DNA of 64,000 nt from Salvator merianae (lineage: Eukaryota > Chordata > Lepidosauria > Squamata > Teiidae): positions 35,491,946 to 35,555,945 of the forward strand of contig QVOM02000116.1 in NCBI GenBank assembly GCA_003586115.2, written 5' to 3'. The notes below the pieces were generated by a model that saw nothing but the letters and a program-made list of their open reading frames with translations, did not search any database and was not told the origin of the DNA. The position numbers and the translations under genes are program-made. Of this stretch, positions 35,857-48,430 are shown in pieces (within the stretch, counting starts at the first letter, position 1; each line of letters starts with the position of its first letter).

Positions 35857-36948
35857 ATCAGCTTCAGGCCATTTGAAATTACAACCTTGGCTGTGTCCAA
35901 AGGAACGTTAGGAAACGAGCAACATTTCTTTAAGCCTTGTGTTTTTAAGGTGCAGCAGCAATTTTGTGCTCTTTCTATTTTCTCTGATGGAAAGAATTTT
36001 ATTTTCATTAAGGCCATTTATGCCTTGCAGAAATCCTAATTAGAGAGATGATATATTTGTATTTGGATACGCTGACCGCAGACATGGACCATTTATTACA
36101 GAGTAATTTTGCTAAATTTTCTTACATATCCCCCACCCTGCCACTATCCATGATTGTGGCCTAAACTTCAGAACTGCTGGCCTACCAGGGTCTGTTTGAT
36201 TTGCCATTAATAAGCAGTTTATATTAATACGAGAATGAAGAATAACCGTAATTTTATTTCCTATCTTTGGCTGTGTCTGGAAAATGCTTTTATAGAAATA
36301 GCTCATGTAAACAGAGTGGTCTGGATGGTTTGTTTTGCTAAAGTGGTACCATATGTTTGTTGATTAACAAGTTGTCAGGATATTAGGAGATCTTGGCTGC
36401 TTCTGTGGAGGAGCATCTGTTTTTTACATTCTTTTATCTAATTTGTATGAAGAGTGCCAGATTGAAGCCTTTTCTGCATGTCAGCCACACATTCCACAGA
36501 CTTTCTCCCGTCTCCCTTCCTTTCATTCCATAGGCAATGCTGATGTATGTTGCGAGGCTGGATATATAGCTACATCTCTCAGAAGCAAAGGAAATTAGAT
36601 TGGAAAGGAATGAAGAACATGGGATGATGAGGAAATGCGAGAGGACAAATCCCTTGCAAATCAAAATTACAGTTGCATTATGTCATTCCTGCTTTTATCA
36701 GATGTGCTTTCATTGTCAGCCAGTCATGAATTGTAATAACCAAAGAGGCGAGAGGATGAGGACAATATATAGTTGAACTCTGAGGTTTATTCCTTAGGTC
36801 TGGACAAGGGGATGTACCAGATTAGTCTTGGAAGTGAATCTGTGTGAAGCATCAGTGAAAGGAAGCAAAAGAAAACCAAATGTATTATAAGGATCTCCTT
36901 TTCTTCTGTCATCAAGTTTCTGAGTCTGTCTGAGCAATGAAGACAAAA
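35857..36948. other. No gene recognised; repeat-poor
   Basis: About 36440-36760 is free of recognisable repeats and has mixed composition with octamer- and ATTA-like sites. It is a weak candidate for conserved noncoding DNA. The minus frame at 36787-37278 (163 codons) runs mostly through the next MITE and is not a gene. Confidence 0.3.
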
Positions 36949-37366
36949 GACCTTTTCATGCTTTCCATCTTGGAATGTTTGAATCTGAACATTCCAAGGT
37001 GGAACAGTCCCTTTGGTTTGGTGACCATCCACGCTGTGAGGGCTGGAACAGCCCGGAAACGGTCTTCCAGCATTTGCAGTGTGAATGCCTAGCCACCTAC
37101 CATAAGAGCGGCCACAGAAACATCTGGCAACTGCCATGGCAACTGGAGACATGGCATGCAACTCTGCAGTCACAGCCACAGCTGCACCATTCATAATAGG
37201 AAGTAGGTGTGAACGCTGCATACCAGGAAAAGTCCAGCTACTCCTGGTGTACAGCTGTGGATTACAATTTTGTGACACTCCTGATCACTTGGGCCTCCAC
37301 AAAATGTGGACACACTTTGCTAGTGAGCTTCCAGACGCTCACAAGCAATCAAATACAAACAGGCCC
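36949..37366 (+). mobile_element. Family B MITE
   Basis: It starts gaccttttcatgctttcca, ends caaatacaaacaggccc, and shares internal blocks with 25190-25640 and 30978-31334 (ccagcatttgcagtgtgaatg, gcaactgccatggcaact, gggcctccacaaaatgtgg). Confidence 0.68.
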
Positions 37367-37642
37367 AGAGGTGTAGGTGCTTGTTTAATCTTCTTTTATT
37401 ATATCCTTCCAGATTTGGCAGGATCCAGATTTGAAAATATAGCTCAGAGCACTAGTGCCTTCACAGATAATACAAAACTTACAACTTACACCTCCAGCCT
37501 CTGAAATTTTGTGTGTTGCAAGAAGTTCATGTTCAGAAGCATTTTTACAACAGATGCTAACAAATGGCAACTGATATTGATCCTGTCTGTGATTTAAAGG
37601 CTTGCTCTTTGGATTTCTGTTAATAAAAAAGGTGGAGACAGA

Positions 37643-37725
37643 AACCTTTTTCTGCACTGGTCATGCAGATGGCAGGTCCCTATTCCAGGATATAATCTGG
37701 AATAAGACCCAGTGCAGAAAGGGCC
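37643..37725. mobile_element. Family A short MITE, 83 bp, 3-bp TSD (AGA)
   Basis: The ends are aacctttttctgcactgg and ccagtgcagaaagggcc, an imperfect inverted pair. AGA flanks both sides (37640-37642 and 37726-37728). The interior is a deleted version of the copy at 50806-50985, sharing gcagatggcaggtccctatt. Confidence 0.8.
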
Positions 37726-38475
37726 AGAATCTTCTTTCTTCAAAATTAAAATTGAATTAAGAAGATGCAAATTTATTTTGCATTATAATCACCTTTATTC
37801 TCACCTCTCTTATCATTCAGTTTTATTACTTTCAACTTGCTTTTGTTTGTCATTTATGTTTGGAATAAAAAGCTTGCTGAGACAAGAACTAGCAGAATTC
37901 CTTTTATAAGCATATACATTGTGATGCATAGGAGACTGTTGTTATGAGACATTCCCCTGAAATCTTCCTTGTTCAGATCCTTGTACTTTTTGGTATAGTG
38001 GACTTCTTGGAAGAGGTCGTTTTGCAGAATATCCTGTAAAAGAGAGGACTTCTTATGCATTATGAGTGACTGGCGAACTTTCATAAAACATAATGGGATT
38101 ACATGAGGATATCTTGTCGAAGAGGACAAAAGTATTCTGATGGTACAGCTTGTTTCCAAAAGAGCAGACACAAGTCCAACAGAGGGCAGTAGTAGATAGG
38201 TACATAAATCATTTAGGAAAATACAGAGTTAAACTACTGAGTTATTACTAATGATCCAGTTCTCAGCACAGTTTTCTTAACAGGAACATTAAGAAGGCAG
38301 AAGATAAGTAAAACTGCAACTTTCTAATACCCTACCTCTTCAGGTGGAATACCTGTTGGTGTCTTTGAACTCTGGGAAAATGCTTCTCAAGAATAAATAA
38401 AAATGAAATGAAATGAATGTAACCTTACTGTTGAAACAAATTTGGGGTGGTGTTGCTCATTATTACATGAACTGA
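37726..38475. other. No gene recognised
   Basis: The minus frame at 37854-38171 has no recognisable domain. Confidence 0.35.
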
Positions 38476-38686
38476 GGCTGTGATCAGACACAGCAAAAAA
38501 AATTAAAAAGCACCTCTGAGGCGTCTTATTGAAGGCTCTGAGGTACAACTGAGGTGCAATTATGCCCCTCCTCCCTCTCATGAGCATCCTGTGCTAGAAA
38601 AAGTGGATTAGAGAAGGTTGGGGACATGAGGGCTGTCTCTCTGAGGCACCTCTGGGGTACCCCTTTTGTTATTTCTGATCACAGCC
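38476..38686. mobile_element. MITE with GGCTGTGATCAG inverted ends
   Basis: The left end, ggctgtgatcagacacagca, is answered by ctgatcacagcc at the right. Both halves carry cacctctgagg / ctgaggcacctct in inverted order. It resembles family C in its acacagcaaaa motif. The duplication is not clear (tga on the left, tag on the right). Confidence 0.65.
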
Positions 38687-39569
38687 TAGAAAAAAATGCC
38701 TTGATTCAGCTGATTTCTTTCAACTTTGTTTAGAATGTTATTAGAAACTGTGGACGAAATTTTAATGCTGGCAGTAGTTAAGTTCATGTTTTAAAGAATC
38801 TTGGGATTATATAGGATAAGTGACTTCTGGCTGTGTAGGATTTTTCTCTAAAAGTGGTGCATTAAGTTACAGATTGTTAAGCTGAAGCACGAAGAATGGT
38901 ATGTGGTTAAAAAAAACCCCAAAAAACCCCACCAGGATCTCTGTTCAAACTTTAAGGTGATTTCTAGGTGATAGACTTTTTGGAATACCACTGACAAGTT
39001 GCGTAGGGAGGAACAGAATTCACAGATATTCCTGTCTCTAACTTCACTTGTTATTTGTTTGCATTGTACTTTCATTTATGTACCACCCTCTGACAATGAT
39101 ATCAGCAAAGATCACAAATTAAAAAAGAAACAAATTAGTGACAGAAGCAAACCTCTTCATAGGCATAAATGTGAAGATAAGCGAAAAAGTGTGTTATAAT
39201 AAATGACCAGTTTCATAGGGAGGTCATTTTGTGGTCTGTAGTCATTGCTAAGAAATCTTCTTTGCATCTTACAGCAATTTGAATTACTAAGGGTGGAAGC
39301 ATTATCAATAGGTTGTTCTTGTTCTTATGTGAATCCTTCAGAAGGGCTAAGCAAAGCATAGAAGTCAGAGAAAAAGGGTGCCTCTACATCAGGTTGTATA
39401 ATTTAAGAAGACTTTAAGAAGGTTTCCGAGTGAAAGAATTGTATTCTTCATCTGGAAAATATGGGTGTTTCTACGGTTTTCTGTCAGGAAACATTTCTAA
39501 TGAAAAGTGATCAGCCAGCACATGGTACCTTAAAGAATGTCTCCTTTGTTACAGTTGTAGAGGATCATG
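38687..39569. other. No gene recognised
   Basis: AT-rich unique-looking sequence. Confidence 0.4.
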
Positions 39570-39885
39570 AGGGGTCTTATTGCAGGTCCCAAGAAATACT
39601 GAATGCCATTTTATGATGACCCATAGTCAGGCCTTCTCAGTGGTAGCACCCTCTCTATGGAATGCCCTCCCTTTCACTATGAATGAGGCACCTATATTAG
39701 AACTTTTGGGCACCTGTTAAGGATGTTTGTTCCTTGCCCTGACCTACCCAATTTTTAATTTTTAAATTTTTTTACTGTTGATATGTGTAGGTTGTTTTTA
39801 ATCTCTTCTGTAAACCACTTTGAGGTGTTCTTAATGAGAAGTGGTATGCAAATATTTTAAATAAAATAAACAAATAAACTCTCAT
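39570..39885 (+). mobile_element. L2-clade LINE 3' end with tail
   Basis: It has the cccatagtcaggccttctca, agtggtagcaccc, tatggaatgccctcc block, then a T-rich untranslated part, taaaccactttgaggtg, and an AATAAA-rich tail. It matches the copy at 10655-10958 in the same order. Confidence 0.78.
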
Positions 39886-41389
39886 TTAGTTGCTGATGTG
39901 GCATTGTTTGGGGGGTGTTTTTTCTATGTGGCATTCAAAAGTGAGACCATAGTTAAAACTTTCATTTTAATTTTTTAAAATTACCTGATCCAGTCTGCAC
40001 ACGTGCGTATTTGTGTATACCCTCCTTCAAAAGAATGGCTGTGTGTATGTTGCTACATGATATAGAAAAACTTTGCTATTTGACAAGAATGACTTCATTT
40101 GTGCCCTTTTTTGCTCAGGTTGTGCTTAAGTGCTTTTCTGCCTTCCCTGTGTTGGTAATTCCCCCAGTCAGTAATCTGCTCCTTGTATGAGCCCTTTGTG
40201 TCTGATCTAGTCCATGTTCAGTCTATTTGGATTTCTTTGATTAAAATGAGAGACACTTGAGGATTATGCATTGATCTAACCTGAATTGCACACAGTTATT
40301 TCTTCTTGCTTAAATCAAGGAAACTTAACATTTCAGAACTTTATTGGGATCTACTCTATGCTCTCAAAGGAACCTCAACCTGAAAATAGTACATAACTAT
40401 TTGCAGCCACTTTTGCTGGCTTTCAAGTCACTTCAACCTTCAGTTGACCTGCTAAGTATGAAAATAAAGCAACAGTGGAGGAAGTGAAGGTGTTATCTTA
40501 AGATAACTAGTTCTATAAACAAACCCTGCTGAATAAATGATGGACAGTGTCTTTTCCCCCCTATAAAACAACTATGTAGTAATCAGCAATCCCATATTTC
40601 AAGAGAGTTTTGGGTCTGTAGCTTAAGTTGACTTTTTAAAACCCTGACTCCCCCAACATATCTTTTTAGGGGCATTTGATTACAGAAAGTATTTTCAAGA
40701 TTTCTGTCGGTTCCCCTTTAGAAAAACAGACTTTGTGTTTTGACCTCCTTTGTGGATAGTTTTTAAAACTTGTTAATTTCTATGTTTAATCTTCCATTGT
40801 ACTAAGATTAAAGTTTAGTTTAGTTTAGTTTTTTTTTGAAAAAGCAACATTGTTTCCCATGTGCTGTCATATTAAAAGCCCAAGAAGGTATTGGTACCTC
40901 TGATTATTTGAAGCTTTTGAATAATATTTTGAGTCTATTTTGAGCAAGCCAATCACAACATCCTTTAAAAAAGAAAAGTCTTACTTTGTGTGGATTTCAA
41001 ATAAAGGGTTCATTCTCTGACCTTGAAATATCTGAGAATGCCAACAGCTTTCCTAATTTTTAAAAGGAAGGCAAGGAATAGTTTAGGAATCTCAGGAGTA
41101 GAGAAACTTCAAGTACAGAAGGTTGTAAAAGAAAACATTTTTAAAGTGCCCATGTGGAAAGTGATATGTGCACAGTAAGAGAGAATTTGTGTAAGCATAT
41201 CATACTCCTGTCCCCATTTGCAAATAATGTTTCTGTAAACATTCTTACTACTTCATTTATAGTTTTGTGCAATACCAGGGCCCCCCTACAAAATCTAAAT
41301 TTTTAAAAGAAATAAACCTTTCCTGCTACTTTTGTTTACTTTGTTTATTGTATTGATCTCCAGCATTTGATCTCTATTAGGAACCCTTG
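39886..41389. other. No gene recognised
   Basis: AT-rich sequence. A short (TTTAG)n run lies near 40813-40831. Confidence 0.4.
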
Positions 41390-41849
41390 TAGTTGCCTTC
41401 TGAGCCTCATCAGTCTGCATGTTAGTGCAGATCTGTGAGGCCCCATTCACTGCTGGTAAGCTCTGTCCACAGTGGATGGAGTGTAATCCTGATTAGGAGG
41501 CCTTGATCAGGATTACCAGCAGACCTTGACAATGAGATCTACTGGCAGACCAGTGTGGCATAATCCAGAACACAGAAGCATGCAGAAGGCATGGTTCCAT
41601 CTTCCAGGCTATTGGGGGACTCATTTAGGTGGCATGCCAATGTGTGTCACAAAATGGATTCCACAGTACCTCCAAGGCTAGGAACCTTAGTCCCTAGTCC
41701 TTTGGAGTGCTCATAGCCCAGCCATGAAACTCACATGAACTTTGGGACAGGGGCTGGTCTGAATCAGCACCATCATGCAGACAGCATTGTTCCAGATCGT
41801 GGATTTAAAGGCCTGGTTTGGACCATGAAGAGGTGAGTGCAGAAAGGCC
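41390..41849 (+). mobile_element. Family A MITE, left end missing
   Basis: It shares long stretches with 4266-4784, such as gttagtgcagatctgtg and tggatggagtgtaatcc, and has the right terminus gaggtgagtgcagaaaggcc. The gtgagt within that end is a repeat feature, not a splice donor. Confidence 0.75.
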
Positions 41850-42403
41850 ATACTTGGATAACTGAGTGGGGATATAAAGTCTTCTCTACAAGGTTCTGTT
41901 CATGACACACTATAAATAATATATGATTGGAGGCATGAAAGTACAGGAAGGACTGGGGACAATTTGGAACTTTTTTGCACCTGGTGGTTTTATTCAAAGG
42001 GAAGTAAGGCCTGAGGCACAATGAAATTAGCAAAATAAATGCATAGTGTACAAAAGAAATAAACCTTGGGATTAAAGACTAAGAAATCCATTTAAAGCAG
42101 CTATTGCAGTGGATAATGCATAGTTTGAGGACTTCAGTGTATCATCAAATCAAATGTGCCATCATAGAATGGCAAAGTAAATATTATGGGCTTTGTGTCT
42201 GGTGTACACAAAAATACATATTCTATTTCAGATATTTCTTTCACCAGGTGAAGTCTGTTTTACATAACAAAAATCTTATTAGAGTAAAATACAGAACCAG
42301 ATGTAAAAAATTGTACCTTATTATAGAAAGCATAATCAAATTTGAAAGCTGTCCTTGTAACTGCCGCTGTTCTCTATCCTTAGCTACGAGTCACCCTCAA
42401 GAT
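41850..42403. other. No gene recognised
   Basis: The plus frame at 42104-42592 (162 codons) is AT-rich chance sequence that runs into the palindrome below, which breaks any single-domain reading. Confidence 0.4.
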
Positions 42404-42572
42404 CAGCGGCGGCCACTGGCTTTAAGACCAGGTGTTCACGCCCCGCACAAAGTGCAGCATGGCTGTTCACGGGGCCTCCAGGCAGTACGGAGGCCCGGAG
42501 GCCCTGTGAACAGCCATGGCGCACTTTGCGTGGGGCGCGAACACCCAGGCTTAAAGCTGGCAGCTGCCACTG
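42404..42572. mobile_element. GC-rich palindromic hAT MITE with perfect 8-bp TSD
   Basis: It begins cagcggcggccactgg and ends cagctgccactg. The flank ctcaagat occurs exactly at both sides (42396-42403 and 42573-42580). The arms fold into a near-complete hairpin centred on the cggaggcccggagg region. It belongs to the family at 7233 and 11257 and is much richer in GC and CpG than its surroundings. Confidence 0.92.
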
Positions 42573-42890
42573 CTCAAGATGTTGGAGAGTAATCCCCGTA
42601 ATCTGCAACCAGTAGCTGTAATGTTTAGATTGATAGAAATCAAGAATCTAGTGAGCAGGCTAGGGTTTTGTTTTGTTTTTTTACCAGTGTTAAAACCAGT
42701 GCACTCTTTTCTGAGGTTATCTTGACTTGCCCTAATAATGAAAACATACTTTAGAGTTGAATTGGAGAATGAAGTTCAGGTTTGAATACCCCTTTAGCAC
42801 AATGGTCCATGATGATCTTGTCCTTTTATAGGGGGGGAGGTTTACCAAGCAGTGGGCATTAAGAAGTAATAGCAAAAACACATCAGAAAG
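42573..42890. other. No gene recognised
   Basis: Nothing identifiable. Confidence 0.4.
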
Positions 42891-43080
42891 CTTTATTTAT
42901 TTATTTACATTTTTATCCCACCTTATACCTTAAAGTCTCAGGGTGGATTACAATAAAGCCAGTGTGATATAACCATAATTCATTAGAATCCCAACCAACG
43001 CTGCTTGAAAAGGGGCAGGGCAGCTACCACTTTGGGATAAAGAGGTACATCTTTACCATGTGTCTAAAAGTGTACAGAGA
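42891..43080 (-). mobile_element. L2/CR1-type LINE 3' end (minus strand)
   Basis: It opens with tttatttatttatttac, the reverse complement of an (AAAT)n tail, followed by tttttatcccacctta and cagggtggattacaa. This is the standard antisense view of a reptile LINE 3' end. Confidence 0.78.
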
Positions 43081-45104
43081 TGCTGATAGATATATTAGGA
43101 GGTAATTTCACAACGTGGAACCTGGATGGGCTGGGACTACTAGTTACATTTCCTATTACACCTCCAAATATCACTGACACAACATCACATATGCACTCCA
43201 GATTTCCGTTTAAATGTTGTAGAACCTCAGTGCCCCAGGTGAACTGCAGAGCACTGCAGGAAATTTAAATCGTAATTCAAAACCACTGTGGCACTCACTG
43301 GCAAAATGGAAAGGGAGGACAGTATCAATGTTGTCCATTGTGGCTTTACTCACTGCCCAAAAATGCTGGCTATAATATCGGTTGTGAGGCAGAGGGCAAA
43401 ATGCTCCGTTTGAACTTCTAATCCAACTTTAGGCTCTGTTCTACAAGCAGCACAACATATGCCCAAGTGTTCTCGGCAGGTTCAGTACTTCTCTTTTTTA
43501 TGGGTATAAACAAGAAACCTCCAGCCTCATGACACTCTTCAGCAGGTCTGAGGCTTACAATAGGACAGGAAAAAAGGAGAGCTTTTTTCCAAGCTTCCAG
43601 GATGAAAATAAATAGAAAGATTATAACTACCTATGAACATATATCCTATGGGTAATTACCACACGGATATGGTAACTTTGTTCTTCAAGTTGCATATTTC
43701 CAAACTGAAGTTTCCCTAGATTTCTTATTACTTCAGATAATCAAAGGGCGTTTTGAGTTTGCTGTTGTAAAATGAGACAGTTGTATCTTTGCTTGGGAGT
43801 AGTTCATAGTGTGTTTTTGTGAGGGTGGAGTGAAAAAGAAGTGTCCCATTAGAAATCAGGTTTTCATCCTACAGGACAGACTTTTCTCCCTCACAAAGTG
43901 ATCTAGGGCAAAGCTAGGATCAAATGTGCCTGTGAAATCAAAATAAAAGAATTAAAGAACTGACGTAGAATAAGTGACTAGTATACCTGTCTCCTACAAA
44001 TTAATCCTAAGTAATAGCAGTGGCCTGCAAGAGTGGGGGAAGGGCAGGCCTCCAAGTGCAAACCTCCTTTTGACCTCTCTTCACGTGATTACCTCTCTCC
44101 GTGGCTACTATAGTACCTTGCCTCCGATAATTGCTCCCTTTACATTCAGCTTCATCATCTTTTTCCAAATAGCTGATTAAAGTGATTTCAGCTAGGATTC
44201 CAATTTGCTTAAAAAGATAGTGATGTGTCTTTAGTTCTACTCTTGGGTATGGTTATCATGGGATTTAATTCTGAGTATATACATATGGGATTAGGCCTTC
44301 AGAGACAGACATGTAACATTTAGAGAGACATGTTGAGGGAGAAGATAAGAAAATAAAGGCTCTTTAAACCTTGAATTTTGTTTCATATATTACATACTTC
44401 AAAGAAAATAGTTGTGGGAACAAAGAACTTTTAAACATCATAGAAGTTGCTCTCCCAACTTTGCTTTCTTGAGCTGCTACTTCTTCCTAAATTAATTCAT
44501 ATCTTCTTATCACTTATATTTGTTAAAACAGGTTGATTTTTTTTTAATCAATCCTGACAAAACTTACATTAGAAGTGAAAGTTGGACTTTTAGTTAAGGG
44601 GAGTGTTTATTTCCAAAGACTAGGATAGGACTGAAAATATCTGTACTGCTGTGTGATATTTGAGGTCACCTCCAAATATCCGTAATTTATCGATTTACCG
44701 TTATAAAGCACATCCAGAATTATCACATATTGTCTAGCCACGTTTTAGCATTTGCCACAGTAGGTGGAACAACGTTACGACTGAGAGATTTTCTTTCCAT
44801 GTGATCTAACCCTCCTGTGGAGCTGTATAGGTGACTAATAGAATCACATGAAGTATTTCTGGTAACCAATAGTATCACATGATGTATTTACTGGACTAAC
44901 AATAACCCTGTAAATCTGGTCTACATTCCAGGACTGTATTGGGAACACTGTGATCAAGTCTGGCAAATCAGGTAGAATTATGAAGTGATATGAGCGTTTG
45001 ACTCTGTCTGGCTGGAATTTGAATAAACCGTATGAACTGCAAATTTGTATATAATGACTGTCATATGGATATTGACAATTGTAAAGGATTGTAAAAGAAC
45101 CAAG
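43081..45104. other. No gene recognised
   Basis: About 44708-44975 contains a degenerate CCAGA-type element (catccagaattatcac on the left; actgtattgggaacactg and caagtctgg on the right). The rest is unclassified. Confidence 0.3.
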
Positions 45105-45300
45105 GCCCTGTCCAGACAGTAGGAATATAGCACCATTTTATCACCGCTATGGTGGGATTGCCACATGTATCTGTGGCAACCCCACCAAAGTTACACTGTA
45201 TCCCACCTAAAACTCCCAATAATCTATTGTGGGCAAGCCCAACACTCACTGCATTTTTTCTTGAAATAGCACTATTACTTAACCTTTTGGACAGAGCTGA
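45105..45300 (+). mobile_element. CCAGA-type MITE
   Basis: The ends are gccctgtccagac and ttttggacagag, with tagcacca / tagcacta near each end. Internally it has ggtgggattgccac and caataatctattgtggg, shared with 11188 and 21261. Confidence 0.5.
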
Positions 45301-46244
45301 CATCTTCACTGTGGCCACTGTGCACGTGTGGGGACCAAAAAGGCAAGTTAAATCTGTATAACAAAGGGTAACTGGACTTTCCTTAGTGTAACATATTAAA
45401 AGCTGTCTTTGTAGGTGATTTCAAGTCTGAATTGCAGTGCATGTCAGAGTGGGTTGACTGCTGTAAACAAGATCCTATTACCTTTTTGCCATTTCAGACC
45501 AAATGCAAAAAATGTCTTGCGGATATAAGTATGTATTGTCTAGGAAGATATTAACTTTTACAGCACCTTGTTCTTTTGATATTGGCTCCTTCCCGCACTG
45601 CAAAATCAAGGATTGGATTTATGTGCTATATTTCATCAAGGAACAACACCTACCATCCGGTATCTTGGCTTATTGTTAACTATTTTCCATTCAGAAACAC
45701 TTTTAGACAAATTGGGGTATCTATTCTGTTACTTGTCCTTGCTACCATGCTGTCCACTTATAAAATTGGTGCTGGTGAGTGGATACATCTATATTCAGTA
45801 TATCTCCTTACAGTTTATTTGGAGAAAGATAAAAACGGTTTCATTTCCTATGCTCAGTGGGAAGTTCTGCTTCAGGTACTCTAGAATGGCAGGACTTAAA
45901 TAGCTTTATGCCACTTCTATGTGTAACAGACAGGAAAGATAGGCAATGTCATTTGGAACAGTTGGACCCTTTTTAACGTATTTAAAACTAAGCAGATATG
46001 AAATGGTATAAGGTCTGATTCCTCTTACCCCAAGTAATTGTCTATTTCATTTCTAGTTCCATTCAAACCACTTTGCATTACAGTAATGGCTGGAGGCTCG
46101 GTCTATCTGTTTTGCCCACCTTCTGTGTGGTGGAGGGCAGTGTAAAGGTTAGATAGATAGCTGTAAGCCTCTCTATTCTATCTGTACGTGTGATTTAGTT
46201 CTTATGGAGAAGAGAATACAAAACCAAGAGTAACTTGGTTTACC
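45301..46244. other. No gene recognised
   Basis: Two overlapping plus frames (45576-45884 and 45613-45903) are open. The second has an 'IRYLGLLLT' string reminiscent of LINE polyproteins, but nothing else supports this. Confidence 0.3.
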
Positions 46245-46505
46245 ACAGTGGGACCCATTTCAGCAGTGCAATAAGGGTCACCACTAAAATTGACCCCCTG
46301 GAGCTCCAAAGGCCAGGAACTTTCATTCCTGGACTCTGAAGCTTTTGGAGGCACTCTGCCCTGGCTCCAAAGCTGGCACAAGCTTCAGAGCCAGTGCAGG
46401 GATTGCAACGGAACAGACTGTACATGCCAGGAGCGATCCAGCCCAGCTTGGGATGGATTGCTTATTCCGAACCAGAGTGTCCCACTGTGGTCCAGAATAC
46501 CGACC
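46245..46505 (+). mobile_element. Family A-like MITE, internal fragment
   Basis: It shares ccccctggagctccaaaggc, ggaactttcattcctgga and a cagtgtcccactg-type segment with other family A copies. No end is preserved. Confidence 0.5.
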
Positions 46506-46574
46506 ACTACCCTTAAAGATGAAATCGTTATAAGCATCTAATGCCAGCTGCAGTAGCAGATTACCCCATGAATA

Positions 46575-47990
46575 CTGGTAAATGTGAAAGAAGTTTTATG
46601 TGAAGAATTACTGGCCTTTTTGAGGGCTGATGGTAAAAGCTACACTCCATCAACGTGCATGTCCTGTAGTTGGATAGTTGCTTCCCCCATGGTATTATTA
46701 TGGGATTTCAACGTCCATTACAGGATGACCCACAGTGGGCCAGCTCAGGTCTTCAGGAATTCTATGACAGCCATGGGAGTGTCTTAGTATATTACTGGTC
46801 CAACATATACAGCTGATCTGTATACGGAGGGCCAGTAATATTCTCAATGGGCCAGCAAATACCTTTGCTGTAGTATTTGCCACAGAACAAGTTGGTGAAA
46901 ATCCATTGCAAGGAAGGCTGGTGGTAAGCTCTTTGTCATGGATGGATCACTTGTTGGTAAAATTTGGAGTTACAGTCACAATACCCCTCTGCAGGGCAGG
47001 AGACCTATTGAGATGGTCCACCTGTGGAGATTTATGGAACCTGAACCATTTCTGAATGCCCTGGGGGAATTCCTCATTGACCTAGATTGTGGCCTTGTCA
47101 AGGCTTTGGTTTCTGTGATTGCTCCTGAGTGCTCTTGGCATTCGTCTAAAAACCATAAAGCCTCTTGGTATTCCCCTGGGTTATGATGATGAAGTAGGAA
47201 GGTCAATAGCTATAATACATGTGGTGCAATCCCTGAAGTGAGTCCAGCCAAACACAGATCAGAGCACATTATCATCTCTGCCATGTGGTGGTGGTAAAAA
47301 ATATATTTATATATTTCTTCCCCACCATCACATTCTCAAGTAGCCATCCAGCAGGACTTTTCCAAGTGGTGAACAGCTTAACCCAATCAGGCCAGAAAAA
47401 GAAAGGGATAGTGCCAACAGAGGTTTCCTGTTCCAATGTCATAGTTAAAAATAACTTAGTGGAGGCATCCAGAGATCTGTCTGGTCCTCTTATTTTGGAT
47501 CAGTTTCAATTACTGTAGTCTGAGGATATGGACAAGCTGCTTATAGGGTTTCAGCCCTTGATCCTTTCCCATTACACTTATAAAGCTGTGGAGGTTCTGG
47601 GAATGGCCAGTGTCTCACTACAGGAGGGGGTTATTCTGCTGGTTCTTAAAAAAGCCAGAGATGCACCCCTCGCATGGATCCAGAAGTAAAGCTAATATAT
47701 CCTTCTTGGGCAAGGTATTAGAAAAGGCTGTGGTAGGTCACCTGCATGTATTCTTGGAGGGAGACTGATTCTTTGGATCCATTTTAGTTAAGCTTAGACC
47801 TGGTAATGACCCTGCCTTGGTTACCCTGGTTGGTGACCTTCATTGGGAGAAAGACAGGAAAAATGTTATTCTGCTGCTTCTCCTTGACTTCTTGGAAGCT
47901 TTCGATACCATTGGCCATAGAAGGATCTAAAGAGGCTTTGGGAACTGGAACTTGGAGACAGTGCATTGCAGTGGTTCTACTCCTCTCTCT
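46575..47990 (+). mobile_element. L2-clade LINE, endonuclease to reverse transcriptase (decayed)
   Basis: Conceptual translation in broken frames gives, in order, a DFNVHYRMTHSGPAQ-like endonuclease segment, the TGPTYTAD motif, a linker containing FMEPEPFLNALGEFL and VSVIAPE, then reverse transcriptase blocks FLGKVLEKAVVGHL and LLLLDFLEAFDTIGH. The last corresponds to the D-containing catalytic block A (LLDLSAAFDTIDH type). Many stops and shifts make it a dead copy. It continues after an interruption at 48431-48840 and 49290-49652. Any open frame here is transposon-derived. Confidence 0.85.
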
Positions 47991-47994
47991 CTCT

Positions 47995-48430
47995 TTTTGT
48001 ACTTTTTTGTTAATTTAGTTATTTTAAATCATGATACATACATCAAGATATACACCTATATCACTAACATATCATAAATCATACATAGAATTTCCTCCCC
48101 TACTGTCCCCATGCAACCTACTACTATAAGCATTTATCCTAGTACAAAAAAATCTAGATGTGTCATACTAGGGAGATAAAATAATAAATACATTGTTTTT
48201 TCATTTTAATCTGCCCACACTCCAAGGAACTTTTTCTCTGGGAAATCAGCCTGTTTCAACTGAGGGAGTACATCCAGAACTGGTATCCAAATCTCTTCTC
48301 CTAACATTTTCTTTCTTTGGGGTATTAATATCATACCTTAAAATATCCCATATGGCTAGAAACCATGTCTCTCTTGATAATTTACCTGCAAATTTCCAGT
48401 ATTTGGGTATCCGTAATTGAGCAGCATTGC
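47995..48430 (-). mobile_element. Unclassified insertion inside the L2 LINE
   Basis: About 430 bases of AT-rich sequence separate two collinear parts of the L2 copy. A minus frame (48246-48458) is open for 70 codons and may be the end of a LINE polyprotein, but I cannot assign it. The exact ends and target duplication are not visible. Confidence 0.4.

Noticed and set aside
36787..37278. 163-codon minus-strand frame, longest in the window
   Set aside because: Most of it lies antisense in a family B MITE that has other copies in the window.
42104..42592. 162-codon plus-strand frame
   Set aside because: It joins AT-rich noncoding sequence to the arm of a hAT palindrome, so it cannot be one evolved protein.
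45576..45903. Two overlapping open frames with a LINE-like string and a gtgagt nearby
   Set aside because: No second LINE motif, no acceptor, and frames conflict.
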